In this document: one piece after another, positions 17,711-27,185 of the stretch
Numbering within the stretch: position 1 is the first letter of the stretch
Layout: the number at the start of each line of letters is the position of its first letter
Origin: Hyphomicrobiales bacterium
GTDB lineage: Bacteria; Pseudomonadota; Alphaproteobacteria; Rhizobiales; Methyloligellaceae
DNA: 64,000 nucleotides
Assembly (NCBI GenBank): GCA_021775555.1
Contig: JAJFHP010000028.1
Span: forward strand, 30,826-94,825
Direction of reading: 5' to 3'
Program-made: the position numbers and the translations under genes
Notes under the pieces: model-generated
What the model was told of the DNA's origin: nothing
What the model saw: only the letters and a program-made list of their open reading frames with translations
Database searches by the model: none

Positions 17711-20008
17711 ATGGCGCGGGCTCAGACCGTGCGCCAGGGCGGAATCACGTTCTCGGTGCGCGAAAATACTAAACAGTTCGGCGTAAAATTCCTTGAAAGA
17801 TATCTCACTGAACGGGCTTTGCGGCAGGTTATTCCGTATCTCCTGATCCTATTCTTCGTGATTTTGCTGGCTGGTACGTTCGGACATTTCATTTACGGCA
17901 AACGCACCGCGATCAATAGCGCCCGCAACCAAATATCCCTGATCGCCGACACCATCGCGGCAAATCTTCAAAACGCAAACGCTTCGAAGCAGAGTGATTG
18001 GCAAAACCGGCTGGCGCGCAGCCTGCCCGCGGGGGCAACCTTGGAGGGACGCCGGATATTGCTGGCCGATGGATCAGGTGCGGTGAAGGCCACAGCACCC
18101 ATAACCGCCAACAGGGACGACAAGGCGCTACTTCAAATTCTTGGCAAGGACCAGCCAGTCACAACATTCGGCGCCCAGGCTGGTGTCCTGCAACTCACGT
18201 TGGCCGATGGCCGCGACGCTTTGGTCACCTTGCGGCATATACCTAATACTCAAGCTCAGATCACGCTCTTGCAGCCGACCGATATGGCACTTAGAAAGTG
18301 GCGGCGTGACGCGGCGGTAGATACCACCTTATCAATGACGACGGGCATTCTGCTGCTTCTGATTGGCGCCAGTTTCCGCTGGCTTTCTGATCGTGCTACC
18401 CGCGCCGAGGCCGCTTTGTCGGCAAGGCAGCGGGACCTGGACATCACATATGATCAATCCGGCCTTGGATTGTGGGACTGGAACGTAGCGCGTGGGCACG
18501 TGCGTGTCTCCCGGGCCATGTGCGCTCTTGTGGGTTGGGATCAGGAAAGTGAGATGCCCTACAAGGACATTGCCGCCGCTGTTCACCCGGACGACGATCT
18601 CTATGGCGCAGTTGAAACTGCATTCCGAACAGGAGAGGAAAATTTCAATCAGGCATTCCGTCTACGCCACAAAGACGGCCACTGGATGCCTCTGCGCTTT
18701 AAAGGCGCTTTCAGCCGTGAGGGCCTGGGTAGAGAAACACATCTCATTGGCGTCGTTTCACCGCAGAGCGAAACCCAGTCCCTGACCCACCCTGCGCCAG
18801 TCGCTGATATCCGTCTTCATGATGCCATAGAGGCCATCTCGGAAGCTTTTGTCCTGTGGGACACGGACAACCGGCTCGTCATGTGCAACAGCAAGTACAA
18901 GCAATTTTACAATCTCAGTGATGAAGGCGTCGCGCCAGGTGCGCCTTATGAACAGGTTATTGCAGAAGCAACAGCACCCATTGTACGCACCCATAATACC
19001 GTGAGTGATGACAAGACTTCGGGGGCGCATACATATGAAGCGCAGTTGGAGGATGGCAACTGGCTGCATATCGACGAACGGCGCACAAATGACGGTGGAT
19101 TCGTGAGTGTTGGCACCGACATCACATCGCTGAAGCAAAGCCAGCAGAGACATGCCAAGAGTGAAGAAGAATTGAAAGCCACCATCAACGATCTACGGCA
19201 TTCCAGGAGAGAGCTGGAGCAGCAGAAGCAGCAGCTTGTCGACCTGATGGAAAAATACGCGCTTGAGAAAAACCGCGCCGAAGCCGCCAACCGTGCCAAG
19301 TCGGAATTTCTGGCAAATATCAGCCACGAATTGAGAACGCCACTCAATGCCGTCATTGGCTTCTCCGAAGTCATGGAGAACGGCATGTTCGGCCCCGTTG
19401 GCAATCAGAAATACGTAGAATATGCCCGCGACATCCACGAGAGCGGCAAATATCTGCTCGAGGTCATAAATGACATTCTCGACATGTCTAAAATTGAAGC
19501 CGGCCGTATAAACCTCGACATCACGTCGCTGGATGCAGGCGAAATCGCCGAAGACAGCATCAGGGTTGTGGCCCAGGCAGCGGGCGAGCGCTCCATCGAG
19601 GTCAAACGTGCTGGTCTGAAACAACTGAAAATGAGCGCCGATAAAAGGGCAGTGAAACAGATATTGCTGAACCTGCTCTCCAATGCTGTGAAATTCACAC
19701 CCGATGAGGGCAAAGTGACGGTCCGGCTTTCAAAGGCAAAAGGCTACGCAAAGATCGCCATTGCAGATACGGGCATTGGCATCCCCGAGACCGAGCTTGG
19801 CAAGCTGGGACGCCCGTTCGAGCAAGTGGAAAACCAGTTGACAAAGAGCCGGGCCGGTAGCGGCCTGGGGCTTGCCATCTCACGTTCGCTGGTGGAGATG
19901 CACGGCGGAAAATTCGAGATACAGAGTGCTGAATCAGAAGGCACTACGGTTATCTGCCACTTGCCCCTCAAGCCAATCTTGTCCGAGACCGCTTCGGAGG
20001 CGGCATAG
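17711..20008 (+). CDS. pleC: PleC-like cell-cycle histidine kinase/phosphatase
   Basis: 765 residues: N-terminal membrane segment (about 37-57), a periplasmic sensor region, a second segment (about 200-220), two PAS domains (about 240-345 and 375-460), a coiled coil, HisKA with His near 538 ([18 protein letters not shown]) and HATPase (G1 DTGIGIPE, G2 GSGLGLAIS). Long periplasmic sensor, PAS and a DivK-family HisKA match PleC. The neighbouring glnE, TCS, degP and ccm block is the rhizobial pleC context as I recall it. A good AGAGGGGG site precedes ATG. Its stop is one base from the stop of the convergent ECF operon. The symbol is inferred. Confidence 0.75.
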   Translation: MARAQTVRQGGITFSVRENTKQFGVKFLERYLTERALRQVIPYLLILFFVILLAGTFGHFIYGKRTAINSARNQISLIADTIAANLQNANASKQSDWQNRLARSLPAGATLEGRRILLADGSGAVKATAPITANRDDKALLQILGKDQPVTTFGAQAGVLQLTLADGRDALVTLRHIPNTQAQITLLQPTDMALRKWRRDAAVDTTLSMTTGILLLLIGASFRWLSDRATRAEAALSARQRDLDITYDQSGLGLWDWNVARGHVRVSRAMCALVGWDQESEMPYKDIAAAVHPDDDLYGAVETAFRTGEENFNQAFRLRHKDGHWMPLRFKGAFSREGLGRETHLIGVVSPQSETQSLTHPAPVADIRLHDAIEAISEAFVLWDTDNRLVMCNSKYKQFYNLSDEGVAPGAPYEQVIAEATAPIVRTHNTVSDDKTSGAHTYEAQLEDGNWLHIDERRTNDGGFVSVGTDITSLKQSQQRHAKSEEELKATINDLRHSRRELEQQKQQLVDLMEKYALEKNRAEAANRAKSEFLANISHELRTPLNAVIGFSEVMENGMFGPVGNQKYVEYARDIHESGKYLLEVINDILDMSKIEAGRINLDITSLDAGEIAEDSIRVVAQAAGERSIEVKRAGLKQLKMSADKRAVKQILLNLLSNAVKFTPDEGKVTVRLSKAKGYAKIAIADTGIGIPETELGKLGRPFEQVENQLTKSRAGSGLGLAISRSLVEMHGGKFEIQSAESEGTTVICHLPLKPILSETASEAA

Positions 20009-20009
20009 A

Positions 20010-20555
20010 CTATTGACGCGCGGGAGCACGATCACCCACTCGCTGCCCCCCGGGACGGCGGTGACGCCAGCGGTTTCGGAAGCTGGCACGGATGTGGTTC
20101 AAAAGCTCTTCGCGCTCCTTCAGGGTAAGCCCCTTCAGTAAACCCAACATCATTGTATGCATGGATTGATGCTGTCCGGTTCTGAGTTCCCTAAAACGGG
20201 CAAACGCTTTCGCAACCCTTGCCTCATCATACGGCTCAGTCAGAACGGCATCCTTGGTCGCTCTGCGGTGCTCCCTGATTTGTTTTCTGAGCTCACGCAC
20301 AGTTGTCCGGTGACGCTTCAGCAACTCACCCGCATGTTGCTGTTTGGTCTCTGGCAAATCTTTCATCAACTTCTCGACTGCGCCGGTGAAGATGCGATGG
20401 CGACCGTCCGACCCACCTCCATGCATCCACATACGGCCCGCAACAAGACCCACAAACAGGAGGTTAAGCCCCAGAGAAATGATCAGCAGGGGCCAGAGCC
20501 ACCGCCGTTTCTTTGGGTTTCCTGTCTTATTGTTTGACGCGGTATCGGAACTCAC
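20010..20555 (-). CDS. Periplasmic metal-sensor-like protein (Spy/CpxP/ZraP type) of an ECF operon
   Basis: 181 residues: a basic N-terminus, one membrane segment (about 20-42, WPLLIISLGLNLLFVGLVAG), then a helical, Arg/His-rich periplasmic domain with an HRxTVRELRKQIREHR segment like the all-helical hooks of CpxP/Spy/ZraP. It overlaps the upstream anti-sigma-like gene by 4 bases and ends the four-gene operon. It likely senses envelope stress or metal and acts on the anti-sigma partner. The C-terminal RNRWRHRRPGGQRVGDR tail is unusually basic. Function is inferred from context. Confidence 0.7.
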   Translation of the reverse strand: MSSDTASNNKTGNPKKRRWLWPLLIISLGLNLLFVGLVAGRMWMHGGGSDGRHRIFTGAVEKLMKDLPETKQQHAGELLKRHRTTVRELRKQIREHRRATKDAVLTEPYDEARVAKAFARFRELRTGQHQSMHTMMLGLLKGLTLKEREELLNHIRASFRNRWRHRRPGGQRVGDRAPARQ

Positions 20556-21070
20556 AGCAAATCCTCTGCTTCTGTCCCCGTGCTGTCATCCAGCCATGAA
20601 ATGGTATCAGCATCTCCTCCAGAGCCGTTGATCAAGGCTATCTGTAATGCGCCATCGAATGTCTGCCCGCCAATGCCTGCTACGCCGAGATAAAGCCCAA
20701 AGGCAAACGAAGCAGCCAACGCCGCGGCCGGCCAAATGAGCCTGGCACGTCGTTTGTCCAGTGAAGGGCCGGAACGAACAGACGCGGCCGTAATAGGCAC
20801 CACGCGCGCTTCACGCTCTGTATCCTTTACAGCGGCAGCAACGATACGTGCTTTCAGTGTATCGCTGGCCTTGTGCGCTGGAGATGAAGCCATAACCTGC
20901 TCAAGCGCTTGCGCTTCACCCAGAAGCCTTTGAGCCTGAGGCTGCGTTTCCACGAGCACTTCAAGACCTGCACGCTCCGCCACGGGCCAGCGGCCCGGGT
21001 TTGCGCCATAAATATCAAGCACCTGTTCCAGCCTGGCGATCTGCTTCTTGATGTCTCTGTCCTGCGTCAT
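20552..21070 (-). CDS. Putative membrane anti-sigma factor
   Basis: 172 residues: a cytoplasmic helical N-terminal part (about 1-95), one membrane segment (about 115-136, LIWPAAALAASFAFGLYLGVAGIG) and a short acidic periplasmic tail. No zinc-binding HxxxCxxC motif is present, so it is not a ZAS-type anti-sigma. Its position 13 bases downstream of an ECF sigma gene and its single-pass topology are the basis for the call. It overlaps the following sensor gene by 4 bases. Confidence 0.65.
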   Translation of the reverse strand: MTQDRDIKKQIARLEQVLDIYGANPGRWPVAERAGLEVLVETQPQAQRLLGEAQALEQVMASSPAHKASDTLKARIVAAAVKDTEREARVVPITAASVRSGPSLDKRRARLIWPAAALAASFAFGLYLGVAGIGGQTFDGALQIALINGSGGDADTISWLDDSTGTEAEDLL

Positions 21071-21083
21071 ATCTCTAAGCTCA

Positions 21084-21677
21084 TCACCCGGGCATTTCCG
21101 GTAGGAATGCCTTCCATTGAGATTTCAAACTCTTCTTTAGCGTCCTGCGCCCGCGCGCCAAAAGAGATTCCACCGCTTCCACGCTGGCGTCCATGACCTC
21201 CGCCACCGCACTCATGGACAAATTTTCGTAATGGAACAAAACCAGCGCCATCCTTTGCCGTTCGGGAAGCGCCTGAAGCGCTGTATCCATATAGCTCTGC
21301 AAATCCTCTTCCTCGAGAGTCACTTGTTGCGTTGCCTCGCTGGCGACCTCGGGCAATTCGTCGACTGTTTCTTCCTTGCGCGCGCGCATCCGGTCGATGC
21401 ATGAATTCACTGTAACCCGGTAAAGCCATGTGGAGACCTGCGCACGACCGCCTTCCCAGCGGTCCGCCTGACGCCACAGCCGCAGGAAGACATCCTGGGC
21501 GACGTCCTCGGCTTCCATTTCGTCGCCAAGCATGCGGCGTGCCACCGCCAATACGCGGTCGATGCCAGACTCCACAAGTTGCTGATAGGCCTGTGCATCG
21601 CCCTGCGACACCCGCGCCATCAACGCCTGGTCGGCTTGCCTTGCCTCGTCTGATGGCACGCTTATGCATCTCCGCAT
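21084..21677 (-). CDS. RNA polymerase ECF sigma-70 factor
   Basis: 197 residues with regions 2 and 4 of group IV sigma factors: GDEMEAEDVAQDVFLRLWR is region 2.2, STWLYRVTVNSCIDRMR is region 2.3/2.4, and LQALPERQRMALVLFHYENLSMSAVAEVMDASVEAVESLLARGR is region 4. A longer acidic linker than usual separates them. The start ATG at 21675-21677 is 9 bases after the stop of a 70-codon gene and 13 bases separate its stop from the anti-sigma gene, so all four are one operon. Targets and the autoregulated promoter were not identified. Confidence 0.92.
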   Translation of the reverse strand: MRRCISVPSDEARQADQALMARVSQGDAQAYQQLVESGIDRVLAVARRMLGDEMEAEDVAQDVFLRLWRQADRWEGGRAQVSTWLYRVTVNSCIDRMRARKEETVDELPEVASEATQQVTLEEEDLQSYMDTALQALPERQRMALVLFHYENLSMSAVAEVMDASVEAVESLLARGRRTLKKSLKSQWKAFLPEMPG

Positions 21678-21686
21678 ATGTGATCG

Positions 21687-21899
21687 TCAGTGTCTCCTCA
21701 TAATATGGCGCATACCAGCCGGTATTGCATCCTTTGTCATCCTACTTTCGACATTCAAGGTCATCCAGTTTCGCGGCTCACCAACCGCCACAAGACTGGT
21801 CCCCGAGCCAATATGACTAAATGCGAAACTCGCGCTAAGTACGCCCAACGCCACCGCGCCGACCGCAAGACCGATGAATTTCAATGCGCTCAAAGCCAT
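21687..21899 (-). CDS. Small single-pass membrane or secreted protein leading the ECF sigma operon
   Basis: 70 residues: N-terminal hydrophobic stretch FIGLAVGAVALGVLSASFAF (signal anchor or signal peptide) and a short polar tail ending in a basic cluster RHIMRRH. AGGAG lies 7 bases before ATG 21897-21899, a strong site, and the gene ends 9 bases before the sigma gene. No family is recognised. Its position makes it a candidate extra component of the ECF signalling system, but that is inference. Confidence 0.6.
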   Translation of the reverse strand: MALSALKFIGLAVGAVALGVLSASFAFSHIGSGTSLVAVGEPRNWMTLNVESRMTKDAIPAGMRHIMRRH

Positions 21900-22014
21900 T
21901 TGAGAACTCCTGATTCAATCATTCACCGCACCGGCACCCCGATGGCGCGGCATGTTTGTCATACGGATGAAACAGCCCATGTCCGTCGCTAAAAATGAGG
22001 TAGGAATCAGATTG

Positions 22015-24966
22015 TTAAATAACGATTCGCTCATAGGCAGTCCGCACCGACGCCACGGTTGCCGCCAGATGCTGCTCAAGAGCTTCGAAGTCCGGCATTC
22101 CTGCTGCGCGCGCCAGCAATCCCTTCAGTCCTGGTGAAGCCGTTTTTGCATTGAAAGGACGCTCAAGGCACAATCGCAAGACTTGAGTCAAATTGTGATA
22201 CAGACCAGCCGCGGGTATGAGAATTTTTGCATCATCCATTGTCAGAACGCCTGCCGAGGCAAGATTTTCAAGGCTTTGGGCAGTGTTCTGATCAAGAATT
22301 TCCGGGTTTTCACAGGCCGTTACCACCTGGAGAAACTGGGCAATAAACTCCAGATCAACCAACCCGCCACGGACCTGCTTGAGGTCCCAAATATCATCGG
22401 TACCCTTCTCCTTGTCGATCCTGGCACGCATGTCATGAACATCGGTGGCGATTTTTGTCCTGTCGCGCTCAACCTTGAACACGTCCAGAATGGCGGTCTC
22501 CACCTTTTTTACCAGCGCTTCCGGGCCGGATACGAGCCGCGCCCTCGTCAGTGCAAGATGTTCCCAGGTCCAGGCTTGGTTCTGTTGATAATCGACAAAG
22601 CCGTCAAAATGCGTGGCGACAGGGCCCGAATGACCTGATGGGCGCAGCCGCATATCGACTTCGAACAGGCTTCCTTCTGCAGTTTGTGCCGACAGGGCGC
22701 TGATAAGCCGCTGGGTGAACCGCGCAAAATATTGCCCTCCAGCAAGCGGCCTCTCACCATCTGATGGTCCGGCATCCACATCGAAGTCGTAAACGATAAT
22801 GAGATCAAGATCGGAGGCTGCAGTCATCTCTCTGCCGCCCAGCTTGCCCATGGCGATTACGGCCGCTCCTCCGCCCTTGATCTGCCCATGCTGCCGGATC
22901 AGCTCCTGTTCCACCCGGTCTTGCAAAGACTGAATGAGGGATTGCGCCAGACAAGCATAGGCACCGCCAGCCTGGTCAGCTCCGATGGTTCGGGAAAGAA
23001 TACGCACGCCAATGAGAAAAGCCTGTTCCTGGCCTATCCGACGTGCCCGGTCTAGACAGTCCTGATAGTCTTTCGCCTGGCCAAGATCCTGAACAATCAA
23101 AGCACCGAGTGTATCCATTGAAGGCAAGTCCCCGAAGAAACCAGGATCAAGCACTGCATCGATAATACTGCTACGCCGGCTCAGAACACGCGCCAACCGG
23201 GGGGCCGTACCCATGATATCAGCGATCAGACGAAGCAGGCTGGTGTTGGAGCGCAGCATTGAGAACAGCTGTACGCCTGCCGGCAACTCCGAGACGAACC
23301 TGTCAAAGGTGGCTAGAGCTGTACCGGGGGCATCTGTCGCTGAAAGGACCTCCAGCAACTCTGGCAGAATTTCACTCAGGGCTTCTCGTGTGCGCTGACT
23401 GCGTGTGGCGGCATAACGGCCCGACCGCCATCCACGTATGATTTCGGTAACGGCGGCAGGGTCGCTGAATCCGCTCTCCCGCAAAGCTGCAATCGTTTCT
23501 GGTGATTCATCAACTCCACGGAAAACAAGCTCCTGGTCTTTGTCACCCATGGCAGGCAGACGCGCAAACAGCTCGTCATAGTGACTCTGCACCCTTGTCA
23601 GCCTGACGACCAAATCGGTTGAAAAACTTTCAGCGTCCTTGTAGCCGCAGAAGCAGGCAACCCGCTCCAGTTCTTCTGAACTTTTGGGAAGCGTGTGGGT
23701 CTGTTCATCACTGATCATCTGAAGACGATGTTCGACCGTACGCAAAAACCTGTAGGCCTCGCTCAGACCAACCGCCGTTTCCGAGTCGATCCAGCCATGC
23801 TCCGTAAGGCGCACCAGCGTAACCATGGTTTTCAAGGTTCTTAATGTTTTTTGTCTTCCACCAGATATAAGCTGCTGTGTTTGTGTAAAAAATTCAATTT
23901 CACGTATGCCTCCTCGACCGAGCTTTACGTCATGCCCGGCAACGGCAATATGCGCATGGCCTTTGAATTCATGGACCCGCCGCTTCATGGCGTGAATATC
24001 TGCAACGGCGGCGAAATCCAGATATCTGCGCCAGATGAACGGGCTGAGTTGCTCAAGGAATGCCTGGCCGGATTCAATATCTCCTGCAATCACCCGAGCC
24101 TTGATAAGAGCGGCGCGCTCCCAGTTTTGTCCAAAACTCTCATAGTACGATAGGCCCGCGTCGGTTGAGAGAGCGAGCTGGGTGGCACCCGGATCAGGAC
24201 GCAACCTGAGATCGGTCCGCCAGACATAACCTTCCGCGGTACGATCCTGGAGCAGGCGCACGAGATCACGGGTCAGCCGAACGAAGAAGGGTGCAGGCTC
24301 AAGGCCCTCTTTCAGTGATGTGTGATTGGAATCGAAGAAAACAATCAGATCGACGTCAGAGGAATAGTTCAACTCTCCGGCGCCAAGCTTGCCCATGCCA
24401 AGGACAAAGTAGCCGCTGCCATCTTCCAGAGAGGCGGGATTGGCGGGTTGCAAGTCGCCCGATAGGACTGCTCGCTGGAGAAGATGCCTTACCGCACAAG
24501 CGATGGTGCGATCTGCTGCTTCGCTCAGGGCCAGCGTAACCTCGTCGATGCACCACACGCCCGCGATGTCCGCCAGTGCAATTGCGAGCGCGATGCGGCG
24601 TTTGTAGTTGCGCAGCAATGCCATCACTATCTTCTGCGATTCAGCATTGGCTGCATCTACGTCCAGCTGTTCACCCAACTGGCGCAAATAGTCACTCGGA
24701 TCACGGGTGAGGCAGTGAAGGAGGGTTTCAGGGTCACGCAGGAGCAAGCTGGTTAGATATGGCGAGGTGCCGCAGACAGATGCGAGCAGGCCTCGGACTT
24801 TCTCCTCATTGTTGATCAGCCGGACGAGCTCTTCTAATCGCTCGTCATCCTTGATTGCTGCCGATAGGTCCTCGAGTGCGCTCCCTGCCCTGTCCTGGTC
24901 ATAAACCGGCGGAACGTCGCTAATGCGCTGATAGAACTTTACCAAGCCATCCCCCTGGTGCGCCAT
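22015..24966 (-). CDS. glnE: Bifunctional glutamine synthetase adenylyltransferase/adenylyl-removing enzyme
   Basis: About 983 residues with two nucleotidyltransferase domains: the N-terminal deadenylylase GMGKLGAGELNYSSDVDLIVF and the C-terminal adenylylase AMGKLGGREMTAASDLDLIIVYD, each with the catalytic D-x-D. A PII-responsive helical linker separates them. It tunes glutamine synthetase to nitrogen status. A TTG at 24991-24993 could extend it to the preceding kinase stop; ATG 24964-24966 is taken instead. It follows the kinase gene directly and is probably cotranscribed with it. Confidence 0.93.
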   Translation of the reverse strand: MAHQGDGLVKFYQRISDVPPVYDQDRAGSALEDLSAAIKDDERLEELVRLINNEEKVRGLLASVCGTSPYLTSLLLRDPETLLHCLTRDPSDYLRQLGEQLDVDAANAESQKIVMALLRNYKRRIALAIALADIAGVWCIDEVTLALSEAADRTIACAVRHLLQRAVLSGDLQPANPASLEDGSGYFVLGMGKLGAGELNYSSDVDLIVFFDSNHTSLKEGLEPAPFFVRLTRDLVRLLQDRTAEGYVWRTDLRLRPDPGATQLALSTDAGLSYYESFGQNWERAALIKARVIAGDIESGQAFLEQLSPFIWRRYLDFAAVADIHAMKRRVHEFKGHAHIAVAGHDVKLGRGGIREIEFFTQTQQLISGGRQKTLRTLKTMVTLVRLTEHGWIDSETAVGLSEAYRFLRTVEHRLQMISDEQTHTLPKSSEELERVACFCGYKDAESFSTDLVVRLTRVQSHYDELFARLPAMGDKDQELVFRGVDESPETIAALRESGFSDPAAVTEIIRGWRSGRYAATRSQRTREALSEILPELLEVLSATDAPGTALATFDRFVSELPAGVQLFSMLRSNTSLLRLIADIMGTAPRLARVLSRRSSIIDAVLDPGFFGDLPSMDTLGALIVQDLGQAKDYQDCLDRARRIGQEQAFLIGVRILSRTIGADQAGGAYACLAQSLIQSLQDRVEQELIRQHGQIKGGGAAVIAMGKLGGREMTAASDLDLIIVYDFDVDAGPSDGERPLAGGQYFARFTQRLISALSAQTAEGSLFEVDMRLRPSGHSGPVATHFDGFVDYQQNQAWTWEHLALTRARLVSGPEALVKKVETAILDVFKVERDRTKIATDVHDMRARIDKEKGTDDIWDLKQVRGGLVDLEFIAQFLQVVTACENPEILDQNTAQSLENLASAGVLTMDDAKILIPAAGLYHNLTQVLRLCLERPFNAKTASPGLKGLLARAAGMPDFEALEQHLAATVASVRTAYERIVI

Positions 24967-24993
24967 GATTGGCAGCCCGGCCAGCAGGAACAA

Positions 24994-26388
24994 CTACTGC
25001 GCGCCGACACTGCCATTGTGGTTGGTCTTGTGGGGCAAAGACAAGACTGCGCGAAGACCCGGCTCATTGTCATCTAGCCGCACCTCACCGCCATGCAACC
25101 GGGCAACCGCCGCCACCAGAGCAAGGCCAAGCCCACTTCCAGGGCGAGAACGGCTCTCCTCGAGCCTGACAAAACGTTTGAGCACACGTGCGCGATCCTG
25201 TTCAGGTATCCCGGGGCCATGGTCCCCAACCCCGATCTCCACCGAGGCACCAGTATCAATTGCCGACACCTGGATATCTCCACCGCCATATTTTATGGCG
25301 TTATCAATCAGGTTGGCCAAGGCCTGCCCGATCAACTGCCGGTCGGCAACCAGACGCACCCCTTCGGCTGATTCTGCTCTCAGGGACAATCCCTTGTCTT
25401 CAGCCGCTGGTTCATACAACTCCACAACATCACGAATCAGCGCCGCCGCTTCGATCTCCTCCATTGCGCCTTGTGAAGCACCCGCTTCCAGCCGGGCAAT
25501 TGAGAGCAGGCCATTGAAGGTTTTGATGAGGTCGTCGGCTTCTTCTATGGTCCGCTCTAGTGCTGCACGATAGGGCTTTGCACCACCCTTTTCTCTTAAT
25601 GCCGCCTCGGCGCGGTTGCGCAACCGATTGAGCGGAGTTTTCAGATCATGGGCAATATTGTCCGAAACCTCCCTCATGCCCACCATGAGCTGCTCGATAC
25701 GGTCCAGCATGGCATTGAGATTTTCGGACAACCGGTCCAGTTCATCCCCCGATCCGACAACCGGAACACGGCCGGACAAATCTCCTTCCATGATGGTCCG
25801 GCTTGTGGCGGTGACCGCATCAATGCGTGAAAGCAGGGAACGGCTGACAAGCCATCCTCCGCCTAGACCAACCAGTGCCATAAAGCCAAGCCCGAGGATA
25901 AATGCGGATTGCACCACCCGTTCAAACACTCGGCGATCCTCGATGTCGCGCCCGACAATCAGCCGGAACCCGCCCTTGAGACGAAACACGCTAACCAGGG
26001 CCAGGCGCGATTCAGACCCTTTCTGACCGGGCCGGTTGTAGACGAATTCAACTCGCCCAACTTTGTTCCAAAGATCACGGGAGATGGAGGTGAGATTTCC
26101 GGTGATCCGGTCACCTTCGCTATCGGTAACGAGATAGATGCTGTTACCTGCAGCCAGGCTGCGGTTGGCCACTGTCTTGGCCAGATTGGATATCCCGCCA
26201 GCGCGGTATTGTTCAGCCAGGCCCTGAACTTCAGCCTCGATTGTCTGTTCAAGCTGACGGTTTAGCAGCACATTCGTCTGCCAATAGATATATCCAATGG
26301 CGCAGGCCGCCGCAGTGCCAAACAGCGCCATGAAGACCAGGGCAAGACGAAACGTTGTGGTGCGAAAAAGCTTAAGCACGCTCGACAC
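24994..26388 (-). CDS. Sensor histidine kinase of a two-component system
   Basis: About 464 residues: membrane segment near the N-terminus (LALVFMALFGTAAACAIGYIY), a periplasmic domain of about 120 residues, a second segment (AFILGLGFMALVGLGGGWLV), HAMP, HisKA (NIAHDLKTPLNRLRNRAEAAL) and HATPase (GDHGPGIPEQ, GSGLGLAL). The start is one of two GTG codons (26388 or 26379) inside the 3' end of the response regulator gene, so the two are translationally coupled. A TTG at 26403 is less likely. The signal is unknown. Confidence 0.88.
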   Translation of the reverse strand: MSSVLKLFRTTTFRLALVFMALFGTAAACAIGYIYWQTNVLLNRQLEQTIEAEVQGLAEQYRAGGISNLAKTVANRSLAAGNSIYLVTDSEGDRITGNLTSISRDLWNKVGRVEFVYNRPGQKGSESRLALVSVFRLKGGFRLIVGRDIEDRRVFERVVQSAFILGLGFMALVGLGGGWLVSRSLLSRIDAVTATSRTIMEGDLSGRVPVVGSGDELDRLSENLNAMLDRIEQLMVGMREVSDNIAHDLKTPLNRLRNRAEAALREKGGAKPYRAALERTIEEADDLIKTFNGLLSIARLEAGASQGAMEEIEAAALIRDVVELYEPAAEDKGLSLRAESAEGVRLVADRQLIGQALANLIDNAIKYGGGDIQVSAIDTGASVEIGVGDHGPGIPEQDRARVLKRFVRLEESRSRPGSGLGLALVAAVARLHGGEVRLDDNEPGLRAVLSLPHKTNHNGSVGAQ

Positions 26389-27052
26389 GGATAGAATACC
26401 CAACTCCCCGCACGGTGTGCAGGAGTGGTGTGTCGAATTCCTTATCTATTTTTGCCCGCAGACGGGAGATATGCACGTCAATGACATTTGTCTGGGGATC
26501 AAAATGATAGTCCCAGACATTCTCCAGCAGCATGGTCCGGGTGACCACCTGGTCCGCATGCTTCATAAGATATTCGAGCAAACGAAACTCCCGTGGTTGA
26601 AGCAGGATAGACTGACCGCCACGAACGACCTTGTGAGTGAGGCGGTCGAGTTCAAGATCTCCAACAGTGTATTTGGTAATTGCCTCTTCTGGTGATGTGC
26701 GCCGGGCAAGCGCCTCAATCCGTGCCAGAAGCTCGGAGAAAGCATAAGGCTTTGTGAGGTAATCATCACCGCCGGCGCGCAAGCCCTTTACCCGGTCATC
26801 GACCTCACCAAGCGCACTCAGGATAAGCACCGGTGTCTGTACGCCATCGGCCCTGAGCTTGGCGATGATCGACAAGCCATCGCGCCTGGGTAGCATCCGG
26901 TCAACCACGAGCACATCATGGGTCAGTGTTTCTGCCAGTCCCAGTCCTGTTTCTCCATCGGATGCATGATCAGAAACATGGCCGGCCTCCTTCAAAGCCT
27001 TGACGAGGAACGCGGCCGTCTCAATGTCATCTTCTATCAGCAATACACGCAT
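26372..27052 (-). CDS. OmpR/PhoB-type response regulator
   Basis: About 226 residues: receiver domain (MRVLLIEDD acidic pair, VVDRMLPRRDG with the phospho-Asp, LILSAL, KPYAF) and an OmpR winged-helix domain (LLQPREFRLLEYLMKHADQVVTRTMLLENVWDY). The start MRVLLIEDD at 27050-27052 is standard; the frame extends 32 codons further without homology. It pairs with the kinase that overlaps its 3' end. Its position between degP and glnE suggests envelope-stress input, which is inference. Confidence 0.92.
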   Translation of the reverse strand: MRVLLIEDDIETAAFLVKALKEAGHVSDHASDGETGLGLAETLTHDVLVVDRMLPRRDGLSIIAKLRADGVQTPVLILSALGEVDDRVKGLRAGGDDYLTKPYAFSELLARIEALARRTSPEEAITKYTVGDLELDRLTHKVVRGGQSILLQPREFRLLEYLMKHADQVVTRTMLLENVWDYHFDPQTNVIDVHISRLRAKIDKEFDTPLLHTVRGVGYSIRVERA

Positions 27053-27133
27053 GGATTCGGAGTGTAGCCTAGATGCAGGCACTTCCAGAACTCTTTGCCC
27101 GGTGTGAATATGTGAGTGTTGGATCATGGGTCG

Positions 27134-27171
27134 GGGAAACAGCGGCACGGGTTATAGGCCCGCGCCGCCTG
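27134..27171 (-). terminator. Terminator downstream of degP
   Basis: On the minus strand CAGGCGGCGCGGG-loop-CCCGTGCCGCTG forms a 12-bp stem with one bulge and one G-T pair, followed by TTTCCCC. It begins 14 bases after the degP stop and separates degP from the response regulator gene. Confidence 0.5.
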
Positions 27172-27185
27172 TCGGTCTAGAGGGG

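Noticed and set aside
21067..21669. 200-codon minus-strand frame overlapping the ECF sigma gene
   Set aside because: Same strand but another phase; the sigma frame has recognisable regions 2 and 4, and this frame is Gly/Arg-rich noise.
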